Shown here: positions 1 to 7,766 of the stretch, piece by piece
Layout of the letters: every line of letters starts with the position of its first letter
How positions within the stretch are numbered: the stretch's first letter is position 1
Source of the DNA: an uncultured Corynebacterium sp.
GTDB lineage: Bacteria; Actinomycetota; Actinomycetes; Mycobacteriales; Mycobacteriaceae
Length of the DNA: 32,038 nt
Assembly: GCF_946222305.1 (NCBI RefSeq)
Contig: NZ_CAMIHZ010000026.1
Coordinates: 1-32,038, forward strand
Reading direction: 5' to 3'
Position numbers and translations under genes: made by a program
The notes under the pieces: model-generated
The model's input: only the letters and a program-made list of their open reading frames with translations
Databases searched by the model: none
What the model was told of the DNA's origin: nothing

Positions 1-81
1 AATCTAACCCCCGCGCGACACGCCGAGCCAGACACACATTTTGTCGTTTAACCCCACTATTCCCTTCCCAATAGGCATAAG

Positions 82-119
82 AAAACCCCTCCGTCGCACA
101 TTGTGTGTGCGAGGAGGGG
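82..119 (-). terminator. Intrinsic terminator of the GH25 gene
   Basis: A hairpin pairs 86-100 with 106-119, with one bulged base and a 5-nt loop. Read on the minus strand it is followed by TTTTC (complement of 81-85). It lies about 50 bp past the stop codon of the GH25 gene and points in the same direction. The opposite side has no T-run, so it is a one-way minus-strand terminator. Confidence 0.85.
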
Positions 120-167
120 AAGGGGGGCTAAGAGCGCCCAGAAGGAAGGTCTCCTATCTAGCTGGAG

Positions 168-1571
168 TTACTTAGCGGGGGTGCCCGCACCGTTGCCGGC
201 AGCACCCTGAGCGCCGCCCTTAACCAGCTGCGGCAGCTGCTTGGCCGCCTGCTTACCAGCCGGAGTCGGCACGGCCTTGGAGGCCTCGTCGGCGAGCTCT
301 TCCATCGCGTTCGGATCGGCAGGAACTTTACCGTTTTGCAGCTTGGCGTTCCAGTTCTGGGTACCACCGAACTGCTGCAGCAGCTTCAGCAGCTGGCTGA
401 CGTTGATCTTGCCGCCGCCGGACTGACCTTGCAGCAGTGGCAGCAGAGCATCGATTGGAACCTGTCCACCCGACTTGTTGAACTCCTGGAAAGCCTTGGC
501 CAGCGCGGTGACCGCAGCCAGACCTTCCTGGCCGGCCTTAACGGAACCGGAGACCTGGCCGGCCTGTGGAGCAGCGCCCTCAGACGATCCCATGCCGCCA
601 TCCTTCAGCTGCTGTGCACCCTGAGTCAACAGGGTCTCGGGAGAAACGCGGCCACCGATCACACCCAGCAGGAGCATCACGAAGTCGGCAGTCAACGGAA
701 TGTCCACACCCGTGGCGTGCTCCACTTGGTTAACCACACCAGCTTCGCCTTCAACGGCGTCACGTACTGGCTTCAACGCGGCTGCGTTCTGACCCGTTGG
801 GGTGTTCGCCCCCATCTTGCCGGCGAGCTGCTGCAGCTGCTCATCGGAGCCGTAGTACTCGTTCATATCGACCTGAGTCTGTACACCAGCAGTATTGCCC
901 TGGCCGGTGTACTGCCAGAACGTCACTTCCTTCCAACCACCGGGCAGTTGGTTGGGCAGGTTGGAATCGTAGTAGGCCAGCCATAGTGGGTACTCGGAGA
1001 ACTCGGTGGTGTTCCCCATGCTCTGAATCCAGAAGGAGTAGTAGGTGTAGATAATTGGATCGCGACCGGTCAGGGTCTTGATCTCATCGATCCATTCGCG
1101 CACCCAGTTCTGTAGGGAGACAGGATCGAGACCACCGGCTTCTTCCAAATCAAGCACTGGTGGCAGGGAGGGCTGCGGGCCGGTGGTCAAAGCGCTCGCG
1201 TAAAAGCGAGCCTCGGCTCGTGGGTCGCCCGTACCAGGGCGAGCGTAGTGGTAACTGCCGGGCATGATGCCGGCTTCTTGAGCCTTGATGGAGTCGGAGA
1301 TGAAGTATGGGTTCGTGTAACCCACACCCTCGGTTGCCTTCACGAAGGCGAACTTCTGACCCGAGGCAGCGACGGCGTTCCAGTCGATCGCCGCACCTCC
1401 TGGGTGCTGGTGATCAGCTACGTCGATGCCTGGGAGTGCCCAGGTGGGGACGGGAATCACGTTAGTTGCGAACAGCGCCGCAACGGTAGCTGCAGAACCG
1501 ACGAGGGCCGCTGCAGTGATGCGGGCGGGGGCGGTAGTGCGCGTGTTTCGGCGCCATGGCAGTAAAAGCAT
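168..1571 (-). CDS. Secreted GH25 (lysozyme-type) glycosyl hydrolase
   Basis: Likely an exported muramidase that cleaves peptidoglycan. With the ATG at 1571 the product has 467 residues. Residues 1-45 are an arginine-rich start (WRRNTR), an Ala/Val-rich hydrophobic segment and a TWA site, which reads as a signal peptide. The GH25 domain spans about 47-250: it opens with GIDVADHQ (D50), and the DLE of PPVLDLEE (D141, E143) fits the family's catalytic acids; FVKATEG and WQYTGQG also fit. The last 200 residues are not GH25. They are Ala/Gln/Leu-rich, probably helical, with runs such as QLLKLLQQF, and I do not recognise them. In-frame GTGs at 1607 and 1580 are alternative starts; a purine-rich GGGGAAATTGAG lies upstream, so the GTG at 1580 is a real competitor. 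Monocistronic, with its own terminator. Confidence 0.88.
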   Translation of the reverse strand: MLLLPWRRNTRTTAPARITAAALVGSAATVAALFATNVIPVPTWALPGIDVADHQHPGGAAIDWNAVAASGQKFAFVKATEGVGYTNPYFISDSIKAQEAGIMPGSYHYARPGTGDPRAEARFYASALTTGPQPSLPPVLDLEEAGGLDPVSLQNWVREWIDEIKTLTGRDPIIYTYYSFWIQSMGNTTEFSEYPLWLAYYDSNLPNQLPGGWKEVTFWQYTGQGNTAGVQTQVDMNEYYGSDEQLQQLAGKMGANTPTGQNAAALKPVRDAVEGEAGVVNQVEHATGVDIPLTADFVMLLLGVIGGRVSPETLLTQGAQQLKDGGMGSSEGAAPQAGQVSGSVKAGQEGLAAVTALAKAFQEFNKSGGQVPIDALLPLLQGQSGGGKINVSQLLKLLQQFGGTQNWNAKLQNGKVPADPNAMEELADEASKAVPTPAGKQAAKQLPQLVKGGAQGAAGNGAGTPAK

Positions 1572-1793
1572 GAGTAACACAATACTCAATTTCCCCAAAA
1601 AACACACCAGTAACAGTGATCACTTTTACAACTTTAGCCAATCCCTTTCCCGCGCAACTCCCACCCCCTTCACTAAAACCGCTCGTCAGCAACCAAAGCC
1701 GGCCCCACCCGCGCATCCGCCTCTACCTTGTTTCAGGGCGAAAAATTTTCCCTCGCACCTGGCGTGTCCGACTGCGTGTCTAAGGTGGAACCC

Positions 1794-3875
1794 ATGACTG
1801 AAACGAATTCCAACACCTCCCCCTCTCCCGCCGACAACTCGGCGCTTCCGGACAATATCTCGGAGCGCTCGACGGATCGTCCAACCCCGCAGCAGGATCT
1901 CTACCGCTACATCAACGGTAAGTTCCTCGCCACGCACGAAATCCCGGCCGACCGCCCTGTTGATGGCGCCTTTATCGCGCTGCGCGATCAGTCCGAAGCC
2001 GACGTGCGCACCCTTATCGAAACCGCCGCGCAGGATGACCCCTCCGGCCGGGTCGGTGCTCTCTACTCCTCTTTTATGGATACGGAGGGCATAGAGGCCG
2101 CTGGTCTTTCGGTGCTCGACGCCGACCTGGACCCCATTCGCAACGCCACTTCCCTGCAGGAGTTAGCGACCACGCTGGGCACACTGGATACCCACGGCGT
2201 TGGTGGCGTCGTCGGATACTTCATCGAAAAGGATTCCAGCGAGGACAAGGAAATCGTATACCTCGTACAAACCGGCATCGGTCTGCCGGACGAGGCCTAC
2301 TACCGCGAGGATCAGCACGAACCCATCCGCGCTGCCTACCGCGAATTCATTGCGGAGATGCTGACGCTGGCGGCAGAACAGCAACGCCCAGGCCAATTTG
2401 CGGATGCCAGCGCGGAGGACGCAGCGCAGGCGATCTTCGACTTTGAAACCCGCCTGGCCAAGGGGCATTGGAACAATGTGGATAGTCGCGAGGCGGAAAA
2501 GACGTACAATCCCACCGCTGTCCGCGATCTACCCGCAGACTTCCCCTTTGCACAATGGTTGGAAGCCACCCATATCGATATCGACTCGGACGGCGGCAAG
2601 AAGGTCATCGTGAGCCAGCCTTCCTACCTGGATCACGTGGCTGAGCTAGCGCAGGATTCCACTGTTGACCTGGACCAATGGAAACTGTGGGCGTATTGGC
2701 GCGTGCTGACCGCACGAGCTGGGGTTCTGCCCGAGGCCATCGGAAAGCGCAATTGGGAATTCTACGGCAAGACCCTCAGTGGTGCGACGGAGCAACGCGA
2801 CCGGTGGAAGCGTGGCGTCGGTCTAGTAGAAGGGTCAATTGGTGAAGAGGTCGGCAAAAAGTTCGTGGCCGAGCATTTCCCACCCGAATACAAAGAAAAG
2901 ATGCTCGAGCTGGTCGATTACCTCATTGAGGCGTACCGGGAGCGGATTTCGGGCTTGGAGTGGATGACTCCGGTGACGCGCGAAAAGGCGCTGGAGAAGT
3001 TGGATAAGTTCCAGCCGAAGATTGGCTACCCGGATAAGTGGCGTTCGTACGAGGGGTTGGAGTTTAGCTCGCAGGGAGCGGACCTTGTGGCGAATGTGCG
3101 GGCGGCTGCGGAATTCAATCACGACTATGAGGCCAGCAAGCTGGGCAAACCCAGCGATAAGGGCGAGTGGTTTGCAACCCCTCAGACGGTCAATGCGTTC
3201 TATAACCCAGTGAACAATGACATCACGTTCCCCGCGGCGATCCTGCGCCCACCGTTTTTCTCCCCCGATGCCGATGCGGCGCAGAACTTCGGAGCTATCG
3301 GTGCAGTGATTGGCCACGAAATCGGTCACGGATTCGACGATCAGGGGTCGAAGTACGACGGCGATGGCAACCTGAATTCGTGGTGGACGGATGAAGACCG
3401 GGATGCCTTCACCGCGCTGACGAAGCGTTTGGTGGATCAATTCGACGGTTTAGTGCCCGCTGGTCTGCAGCAACGCGGGATCACCGAGCACAAGGTCAAT
3501 GGCCAGTTCACCTTGGGTGAAAACATTGGAGACCTGGGTGGATTGGGAATCGCAGTGGTGGCACTGAAGCGCTACTTGGCGGATCAGGGCCAGGATTTCG
3601 ATTCCGCGCCGAAGATGGAGATGGAGGGGCTGGAGGCCGTGGCTGGCACGGAGTTCACGGCACTGCAGCGCTTGTTCATCAGCTGGGCGCGCGTGTGGCA
3701 GACAGCCATCCGCCCGCAGCTCGCGGCGCAGTTCATCTCCATCGACCCGCACTCGCCAGCGGAGTTCCGCTGTAACGTAACCAGCTCGAATGTGGCGGAA
3801 TTCTACGAGGCCTTCGATGTTCAGCCCGGCGATGGCATGTGGCTGGACGAAAAAGACCGCGTGAGCATTTGGTAA
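1794..3875 (+). CDS. M13 family zinc endopeptidase (PepO/neprilysin-like)
   Basis: A zinc metallo-endopeptidase of the M13 family, cutting oligopeptides. The product has 693 residues, the family's usual size. The N-terminal M13 domain fills roughly 30-430 and the catalytic domain the rest. Visible signature motifs are NAFYNP, the zinc site HEIGHG (H508, E509, H512), the third ligand motif ENIGD (E576, D580), and a C-terminal Trp (VSIW). No signal peptide or membrane segment is seen, so it is probably cytoplasmic, unlike membrane-anchored neprilysins. The ATG at 1794 is chosen because AAGGTGG sits at 1783-1789 just upstream; the open frame runs further upstream without a better start. The gene stands alone and is convergent with the VOC operon. 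Its final codons form part of a minus-strand terminator. Confidence 0.92.
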   Translation: MTETNSNTSPSPADNSALPDNISERSTDRPTPQQDLYRYINGKFLATHEIPADRPVDGAFIALRDQSEADVRTLIETAAQDDPSGRVGALYSSFMDTEGIEAAGLSVLDADLDPIRNATSLQELATTLGTLDTHGVGGVVGYFIEKDSSEDKEIVYLVQTGIGLPDEAYYREDQHEPIRAAYREFIAEMLTLAAEQQRPGQFADASAEDAAQAIFDFETRLAKGHWNNVDSREAEKTYNPTAVRDLPADFPFAQWLEATHIDIDSDGGKKVIVSQPSYLDHVAELAQDSTVDLDQWKLWAYWRVLTARAGVLPEAIGKRNWEFYGKTLSGATEQRDRWKRGVGLVEGSIGEEVGKKFVAEHFPPEYKEKMLELVDYLIEAYRERISGLEWMTPVTREKALEKLDKFQPKIGYPDKWRSYEGLEFSSQGADLVANVRAAAEFNHDYEASKLGKPSDKGEWFATPQTVNAFYNPVNNDITFPAAILRPPFFSPDADAAQNFGAIGAVIGHEIGHGFDDQGSKYDGDGNLNSWWTDEDRDAFTALTKRLVDQFDGLVPAGLQQRGITEHKVNGQFTLGENIGDLGGLGIAVVALKRYLADQGQDFDSAPKMEMEGLEAVAGTEFTALQRLFISWARVWQTAIRPQLAAQFISIDPHSPAEFRCNVTSSNVAEFYEAFDVQPGDGMWLDEKDRVSIW

Positions 3876-3886
3876 CTCGCGCGGTC
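3850..3886 (-). terminator. Minus-strand terminator embedded in the 3' end of the M13 gene
   Basis: GACCGCGTGAG (3855-3865) pairs with CTCGCGCGGTC (3876-3886), with one G-U-type mismatch and a 10-nt loop that contains the M13 stop codon. Read on the minus strand the hairpin is followed by TTTTTCG (complement of 3848-3854). It is therefore best read as the terminator of the convergent LysE-S4-VOC operon, about 120 bp past the VOC stop. No T-run follows on the plus strand. Confidence 0.75.
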
Positions 3887-3923
3887 TGCGGGACCGGGGG
3901 CTGGGAGGCTGAGCCTTAAACGC

Positions 3924-4007
3924 TTTGGCGGGCTAGGCCTCCGGCGGCCCGGGGTCTAGGTCTCCGGTACTTTGGCGGGCTAGCTTTCCAGCACTTGGCG
4001 GGGGTTA
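3924..4007 (-). repeat. Four degenerate ~24-bp tandem units after the VOC stop codon
   Basis: Units of about 24 bp contain TTTGGCGGGCTAG followed by a CTCCGG-like part. On the minus strand stop-like triplets recur at 4007, 3982, 3958 and 3935 (TAA, TAG, TAG, TAG), spaced 25, 24 and 23 bp. The first is the real VOC stop. The unit copies are visibly diverged, so this is an old or tolerated duplication. Confidence 0.65.
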
Positions 4008-4820
4008 GTCCTCCGGCGCGAAGAGGTCTGGCTCATGGACATCGTCTTGAGCCGGATCGTATTCCGCAACCTCACACAGATTGAGGATCGCTCCCGAAGG
4101 ATCTTGGATCGTGGCCACGCGACCAAACTCGGCCTCATAAGGTGGGCGTACGACCACGCCGCCGAGTTTCGGAATCTGGTTCACAGCCTTATCGATATTG
4201 GCTACTCCCATGTAGATCGTCCACAGGCTGGTGGCCTCCGGCATCTTCGAGGTATCCCATAGGCCAGCCAGGCCGGCACCTTCCAGCTCGCCGACGGCGT
4301 AGCGGAAGTCTGCATCTTCGCTAGTTTGGCGGATATCCCAACCTGCGAGTTCGTGGTAGAACTCGAGAGTTTCTTCCCACTTGTCACCCACCAGCAGCTC
4401 GTACCACACCGGAGTGGACGGCTCACCTGCAGCGAGCAGCGCCTGCTCGTCAGCCGGGCACTTCAACCCAATGGCAGCTCCGGCTGGATCCAGGAGCATC
4501 GCCATGGCGCCGCGTTCCCCTAGAGAACGCGGCTGCAGCGCACTGGTGGCACCCGCGGAGACGGCGGCGTCGTGCGAAGAAGCAACATCAGGGGTGTACA
4601 AGCACAAGCCCCACATCGACAGTGAGCCCTCCGGCACCTGAGCGAGGCCAGCGACGGGCATGCCTTCGCGGCGGGCGAGCAGGTAGCCACTGTTTTCGCC
4701 GTCGAGCTCTTGGAATTCCCAACCTAGAAGTTCACCATAGAACGTCTTCGCGGAGGCGATGTCTGTGGTGGCGAGGTCGATCCACAGGGGCATGCCCGGG
4801 TGGGCGATGATGGCAGGCAT
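4005..4820 (-). CDS. Two-domain VOC (glyoxalase/bleomycin-resistance fold) protein
   Basis: The 271-residue product has two tandem VOC modules, about 5-130 and 140-265. Each begins with a typical strand (PLWIDLATTD; PVWYELLVGD) and a helix with FYGELLGWEF or FYHELAGWDI, and contains a DPAG or DPSG turn before the last strand. The arrangement resembles the mycobacterial CFP30B/Rv0577-like group, which is recall only; substrate and reaction cannot be deduced. The ATG at 4820 is preferred over the GTG at 4835 because GGAGG lies 8 nt upstream of it. It overlaps the stop of the S4 gene by one base (TAATG), so translation is probably coupled. It is the last gene of a three-gene minus-strand unit. 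Confidence 0.85.
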   Translation of the reverse strand: MPAIIAHPGMPLWIDLATTDIASAKTFYGELLGWEFQELDGENSGYLLARREGMPVAGLAQVPEGSLSMWGLCLYTPDVASSHDAAVSAGATSALQPRSLGERGAMAMLLDPAGAAIGLKCPADEQALLAAGEPSTPVWYELLVGDKWEETLEFYHELAGWDIRQTSEDADFRYAVGELEGAGLAGLWDTSKMPEATSLWTIYMGVANIDKAVNQIPKLGGVVVRPPYEAEFGRVATIQDPSGAILNLCEVAEYDPAQDDVHEPDLFAPED

Positions 4821-5179
4821 TACATGTTCCTCCACTTTTCGGGGTCAAAGTCGTCGTCAGCGGTGGCCTCGTCGAAGTATTCGCCCAGATCGTCATCGGG
4901 GTCTGGGCCATCGCTGGATCCATCGGCAACACATGCCGCATTTTCTGGGCATTCCGCCACGCGGGCGCCGGTGACGATAGAGCCGTCCTCACCGAGGATC
5001 GTGACCTCGTCGCCAGGGCGCAAAACTTTGCCGCGACGCGTGTCGACCTCACCGTTGACCTGCACCATTTCGGTGCGGATGAGCTCCTTGGCGATTCCAC
5101 CGGTTTCCACCAAATTGGCGTACTTCAGGAATTGCCCCAGGCGAATATCGTCGCGAATGGGAATGTCAGGGATCTGCAT
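4820..5179 (-). CDS. S4-domain RNA-binding protein (YbcJ-like) with acidic tail
   Basis: A small 119-residue protein. Residues about 10-70 match the S4 RNA-binding fold: IRLGQFLKYANLV, GGIAKELI, VQVNGEVDTRR and LRPGDEV are the classic positions. This is the single-domain YaaA/YbcJ type, expected to bind structured RNA, perhaps the ribosome. Residues about 80-119 are strongly acidic (DGSSDGPDPDDDLGEYFDE) and low in complexity, an addition beyond the usual ~70-residue protein. No strong ribosome binding site precedes the ATG at 5179. It lies 24 bp after the LysE gene and shares TAATG with the VOC gene, so the three are probably one transcript. Confidence 0.85.
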   Translation of the reverse strand: MQIPDIPIRDDIRLGQFLKYANLVETGGIAKELIRTEMVQVNGEVDTRRGKVLRPGDEVTILGEDGSIVTGARVAECPENAACVADGSSDGPDPDDDLGEYFDEATADDDFDPEKWRNM

Positions 5180-5203
5180 ATCGGCAAGTCTACGGGGTAC
5201 CGC

Positions 5204-5962
5204 CTAGAAGATGTCGATGGCCGCTTGGTAAAGCAGGAATCCGCCCAGCAGGATGAACAGGGTTCCAGCCACCGTTTCGATCCACGGGTTGGCCTTGCGC
5301 AGCGACTCCGCCCATCGCGGTTGCGACACAATCCACGCCAGCGAGCAGAACCACGTCACGCAGACCGCCGACATCAGCACCAGCACCAACAGCCTGTCGC
5401 CCAGCCCCAGGCTGGAGGGCAAAAATTGCGCGAACACCGCGCCGAAGAATAGCAGCGCCTTTGGGTTGGACAGGTTGGATGCCAAACCCAGCCGCCACGC
5501 CTGAAAATCCGTCAACTGTTTGACCAGGGGTCTCTTCGTTGCCCCCTCGGCTGTGGCGGTGTTGTTGCCGTTGGCTCCGGTTTCTTCCACCGACGCCACG
5601 CCGGCCCCACCACCAGCTTCCGCTTCGTTCCTCCGATGTTGCTGTGGAATCGGCATGCGCGCATTGGTGCGCAAGTCGATTACTCCGCCACGCAAAGCAG
5701 ACCACCCCATGATCGTGAGGAACAGGCCTCCCCCGACGTAAAGAATCGTCAGCACCCACGGGAATGCAGAGATCAACGCTGCGAGTCCCGCCATCGTCAC
5801 GATGGGCCAGATGAAGTTACCGAAGCTCATGCCCAGCGCGGCCGCAATGGCGTTGCGCCGCGAACGAGCCCCCAGGCGCAAGAGTTGCACCGTATCAGGA
5901 CCCGGCGTTGCGATAGCGGTAATCCACGCACCTAAAAGTCCTAGATAAGCACCAAAAGTCAT
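5204..5962 (-). CDS. LysE/RhtB family amino acid exporter
   Basis: A 252-residue membrane protein, somewhat longer than the usual ~210. The start TPGPDTVQLLRLGARSRRNA and the later GLASNLSNPKALLFFGAVF are the hallmark LysE/RhtB motifs. About six hydrophobic segments are seen, at roughly 5-25, 40-65, 68-90, 165-190, 195-215 and 230-250. The extra length is a hydrophilic Ala/Gly/Glu-rich loop at about 100-145 (EAEAGGGAGV and neighbours) between the third and fourth segments. The family exports amino acids or their analogues by proton exchange; the substrate is unknown. It is the first gene of the LysE-S4-VOC unit. The ATG at 5962 has no convincing Shine-Dalgarno. Confidence 0.85.
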   Translation of the reverse strand: MTFGAYLGLLGAWITAIATPGPDTVQLLRLGARSRRNAIAAALGMSFGNFIWPIVTMAGLAALISAFPWVLTILYVGGGLFLTIMGWSALRGGVIDLRTNARMPIPQQHRRNEAEAGGGAGVASVEETGANGNNTATAEGATKRPLVKQLTDFQAWRLGLASNLSNPKALLFFGAVFAQFLPSSLGLGDRLLVLVLMSAVCVTWFCSLAWIVSQPRWAESLRKANPWIETVAGTLFILLGGFLLYQAAIDIF

Positions 5963-6083
5963 GCCGAAGAGATTAACTGATTGTTGCTAGAAACTCCATT
6001 TGAGCGCAAGGTATGCGATTCCCATCACATTCGTGGCGCAAACACCTCCAAGAAACTGAGCCATAAAATTGCGCAAATCAAAG

Positions 6084-6120
6084 CAATCCCTGCCCCGGGA
6101 AGCACCCGGAACAGGGATTG
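6084..6120 (-). terminator. Intrinsic terminator downstream of gltBD
   Basis: CAATCCCTG (6084-6092) pairs with CAGGGATTG (6112-6120), and an inner CCGGG/CCCGG stem lies between them. On the minus strand the hairpin is followed by CTTTGATTTGC, a broken T-run. It is about 110 bp beyond the gltD stop, in the right orientation, and would insulate gltBD from the LysE operon. Confidence 0.75.
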
Positions 6121-6141
6121 CCATCGCTGCGTTGCGCGAGT

Positions 6142-6230
6142 GGGTTTAGCGCACCGCCCAGCTAGGTTTAGCGCATTGCACGACTGGGTTAAACACACCG
6201 TCCAGCTACGTTCGGCGCACTGCCTTTCTA
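6142..6230 (-). repeat. Four degenerate ~22-bp tandem units beginning at the gltD stop codon
   Basis: Plus-strand units at 6142-6164, 6165-6185, 6186-6208 and 6209-6230 resemble GGGTTTAGCGCACCGCCCAG plus CTA. On the minus strand each starts with TAG, except that the third unit in that direction has AGT. The unit nearest the gene uses the true gltD stop (6230-6228). Spacing is 22, 23 and 21 bp. The repeats lie between the gene and its terminator. Confidence 0.65.
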
Positions 6231-7766
6231 GGCTCGCAAGGCCACATCCGTTGGGTTGATAGGCCGAGGCAGGGCGGTCTCTCCCATCAGCTCACGGTCG
6301 GCTTCCGCAGCTGCGGAACGTCCTTCGGAAATGCCCCACACGATCAGGGACTGACCACGGCCAGCATCGCCAGCCACGAACACCGGCACGTCAGCAAACT
6401 CCGGCGCGCTGGCCTTGGCGCGGTACTGCCCGTCGCGCACCAACCGGCCACGCTCGTCGATCTGCAGTCCGAGGTCGCGCACCACTGGGGTTTCTTCCAC
6501 GGACACGAAGCCCATCGCCAGCAGCACCAGATCCGCATCCATCTCGAAGTCGGTGCCCGGCACGTTCTCCAAGCCGTTTTCTCCGAAGCGGCACTCCGCG
6601 CCCTTCAGGCCGGAAACCTTGCCGTCCGTACCTGTCAGCTCCACGGTGTTAACCTGCCAGCCACGCTTACCCAGCACGCTGCCAACCTCGCGGGTAGCGA
6701 AGCCCAGCTTCTCCACGAGCTCCTGAGTCTCCTCGCCGGTGACTGCGTACTCGCCCTCTTCGTGGGCGGAAGCCAGTCGCAACTTCAACGGATAGGTGGG
6801 CCATGGGGTGGAAGCCGCACGAGTCTTCGGTGGCTTCGGCATGATGTCGAATTGGTGCACGGACTTCGCACCCTGGCGTAACGCAGTACCGAAGCAGTCA
6901 GTACCCGTATCGCCACCACCGATGATCACGACGTTCTTACCCTTCGCGTCGATTGGGGACGTTTCGATATCTCCGTAACCCACGCGGTTCGCCGGTGGTA
7001 GGTACTCCATCGCCTGGTAAACACCCTCCAGTTCACGGCCTGGCACGGGCAGGTCGCGACCAACGGTGGAACCAATAGCGAGGATGATGGCGTCGAAATC
7101 CTTAAGATCCTCGCCGGTGGGGCTGACGTTGGTCTTGAAGACGGTACCTTCAGCCTCCATCTGCTCGATGCGGCGATCGATCCACTTCTTTTCCATCTTG
7201 AACTCGGGCACGCCATAGCGCATGAGGCCACCGATGCGGTCTGCGCGTTCAAACACGGTCACCGCGTGCCCGGCGCGGGTCAGCTGCTGTGCGGCAGCCA
7301 TTCCCGCAGGTCCAGAGCCCACTACGGCCACCTTCTGGCCCGTGGAGAACGATGGCTTGATCGGCTCGACCCAGCCTTCCTTCCACGCGTGTTCGACGAT
7401 GGTCAGCTCGACGGTCTTGATGTTGACTGGGTCATCGCCAATGCCTAGGACACAGGCGCCTTCACATGGGGCGGGGCACAGGCGACCGGTGAATTCTGGG
7501 AAGTTATTGGTCGCATGCAGGCGGTCATAGGCTTCGCGCCAGCGGCCTTGGCGGACCAAGTCGTTCCACTCGGGGATGATGTTGCCCAGCGGGCAGCCAT
7601 CGTGGCAGAACGGGATGCCGCAGTCCATGCAACGACGAGCCTGGGTTTGGACCTTGTCGTCGGAAAACTCTTCGTAGACCTCGTTCCAGTCCAACAAACG
7701 TAGAGGAACTGGGCGGGTTGCCGCGCCTTCGCGACGGTACTTCAGAAATCCTTGTGGATCAGCCAT
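6228..7766 (-). CDS. gltD: Glutamate synthase (NADPH) small subunit
   Basis: The 512-residue beta subunit of GOGAT passes electrons from NADPH through FAD to GltB for reductive amination of 2-oxoglutarate by glutamine nitrogen. The N-terminal iron-sulfur region shows C46-x2-C49-x4-C54-x3-C58 (RRCMDCGIPFCHDGC) and a second set, LCPAPCEGAC. The FAD-binding Rossmann motif VVGSGPAGMAAA lies near residue 150, the NADPH motif VIIGGGDTGTDC near 285, and a FAD-contacting VFVAGDAGRGQS near the end. Length and motif order are normal. The ATG at 7766 overlaps the gltB stop by one base (TAATG), with GGAGG about 10 nt upstream inside gltB. The two genes are therefore co-translated in equal amounts. Confidence 0.97.
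   Translation of the reverse strand: MADPQGFLKYRREGAATRPVPLRLLDWNEVYEEFSDDKVQTQARRCMDCGIPFCHDGCPLGNIIPEWNDLVRQGRWREAYDRLHATNNFPEFTGRLCPAPCEGACVLGIGDDPVNIKTVELTIVEHAWKEGWVEPIKPSFSTGQKVAVVGSGPAGMAAAQQLTRAGHAVTVFERADRIGGLMRYGVPEFKMEKKWIDRRIEQMEAEGTVFKTNVSPTGEDLKDFDAIILAIGSTVGRDLPVPGRELEGVYQAMEYLPPANRVGYGDIETSPIDAKGKNVVIIGGGDTGTDCFGTALRQGAKSVHQFDIMPKPPKTRAASTPWPTYPLKLRLASAHEEGEYAVTGEETQELVEKLGFATREVGSVLGKRGWQVNTVELTGTDGKVSGLKGAECRFGENGLENVPGTDFEMDADLVLLAMGFVSVEETPVVRDLGLQIDERGRLVRDGQYRAKASAPEFADVPVFVAGDAGRGQSLIVWGISEGRSAAAEADRELMGETALPRPINPTDVALRA

Noticed and set aside
336..986. 216-codon plus-strand frame opposite the GH25 gene
   Set aside because: It is a shadow of the minus-strand gene, which has clear GH25 motifs, a signal peptide and a terminator.
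1615..1624. AGTGATCACT palindrome as a GlxR site
   Set aside because: The GlxR consensus is TGTGA-N6-TCACA; this palindrome has no spacer and lacks the TGTGA arm.
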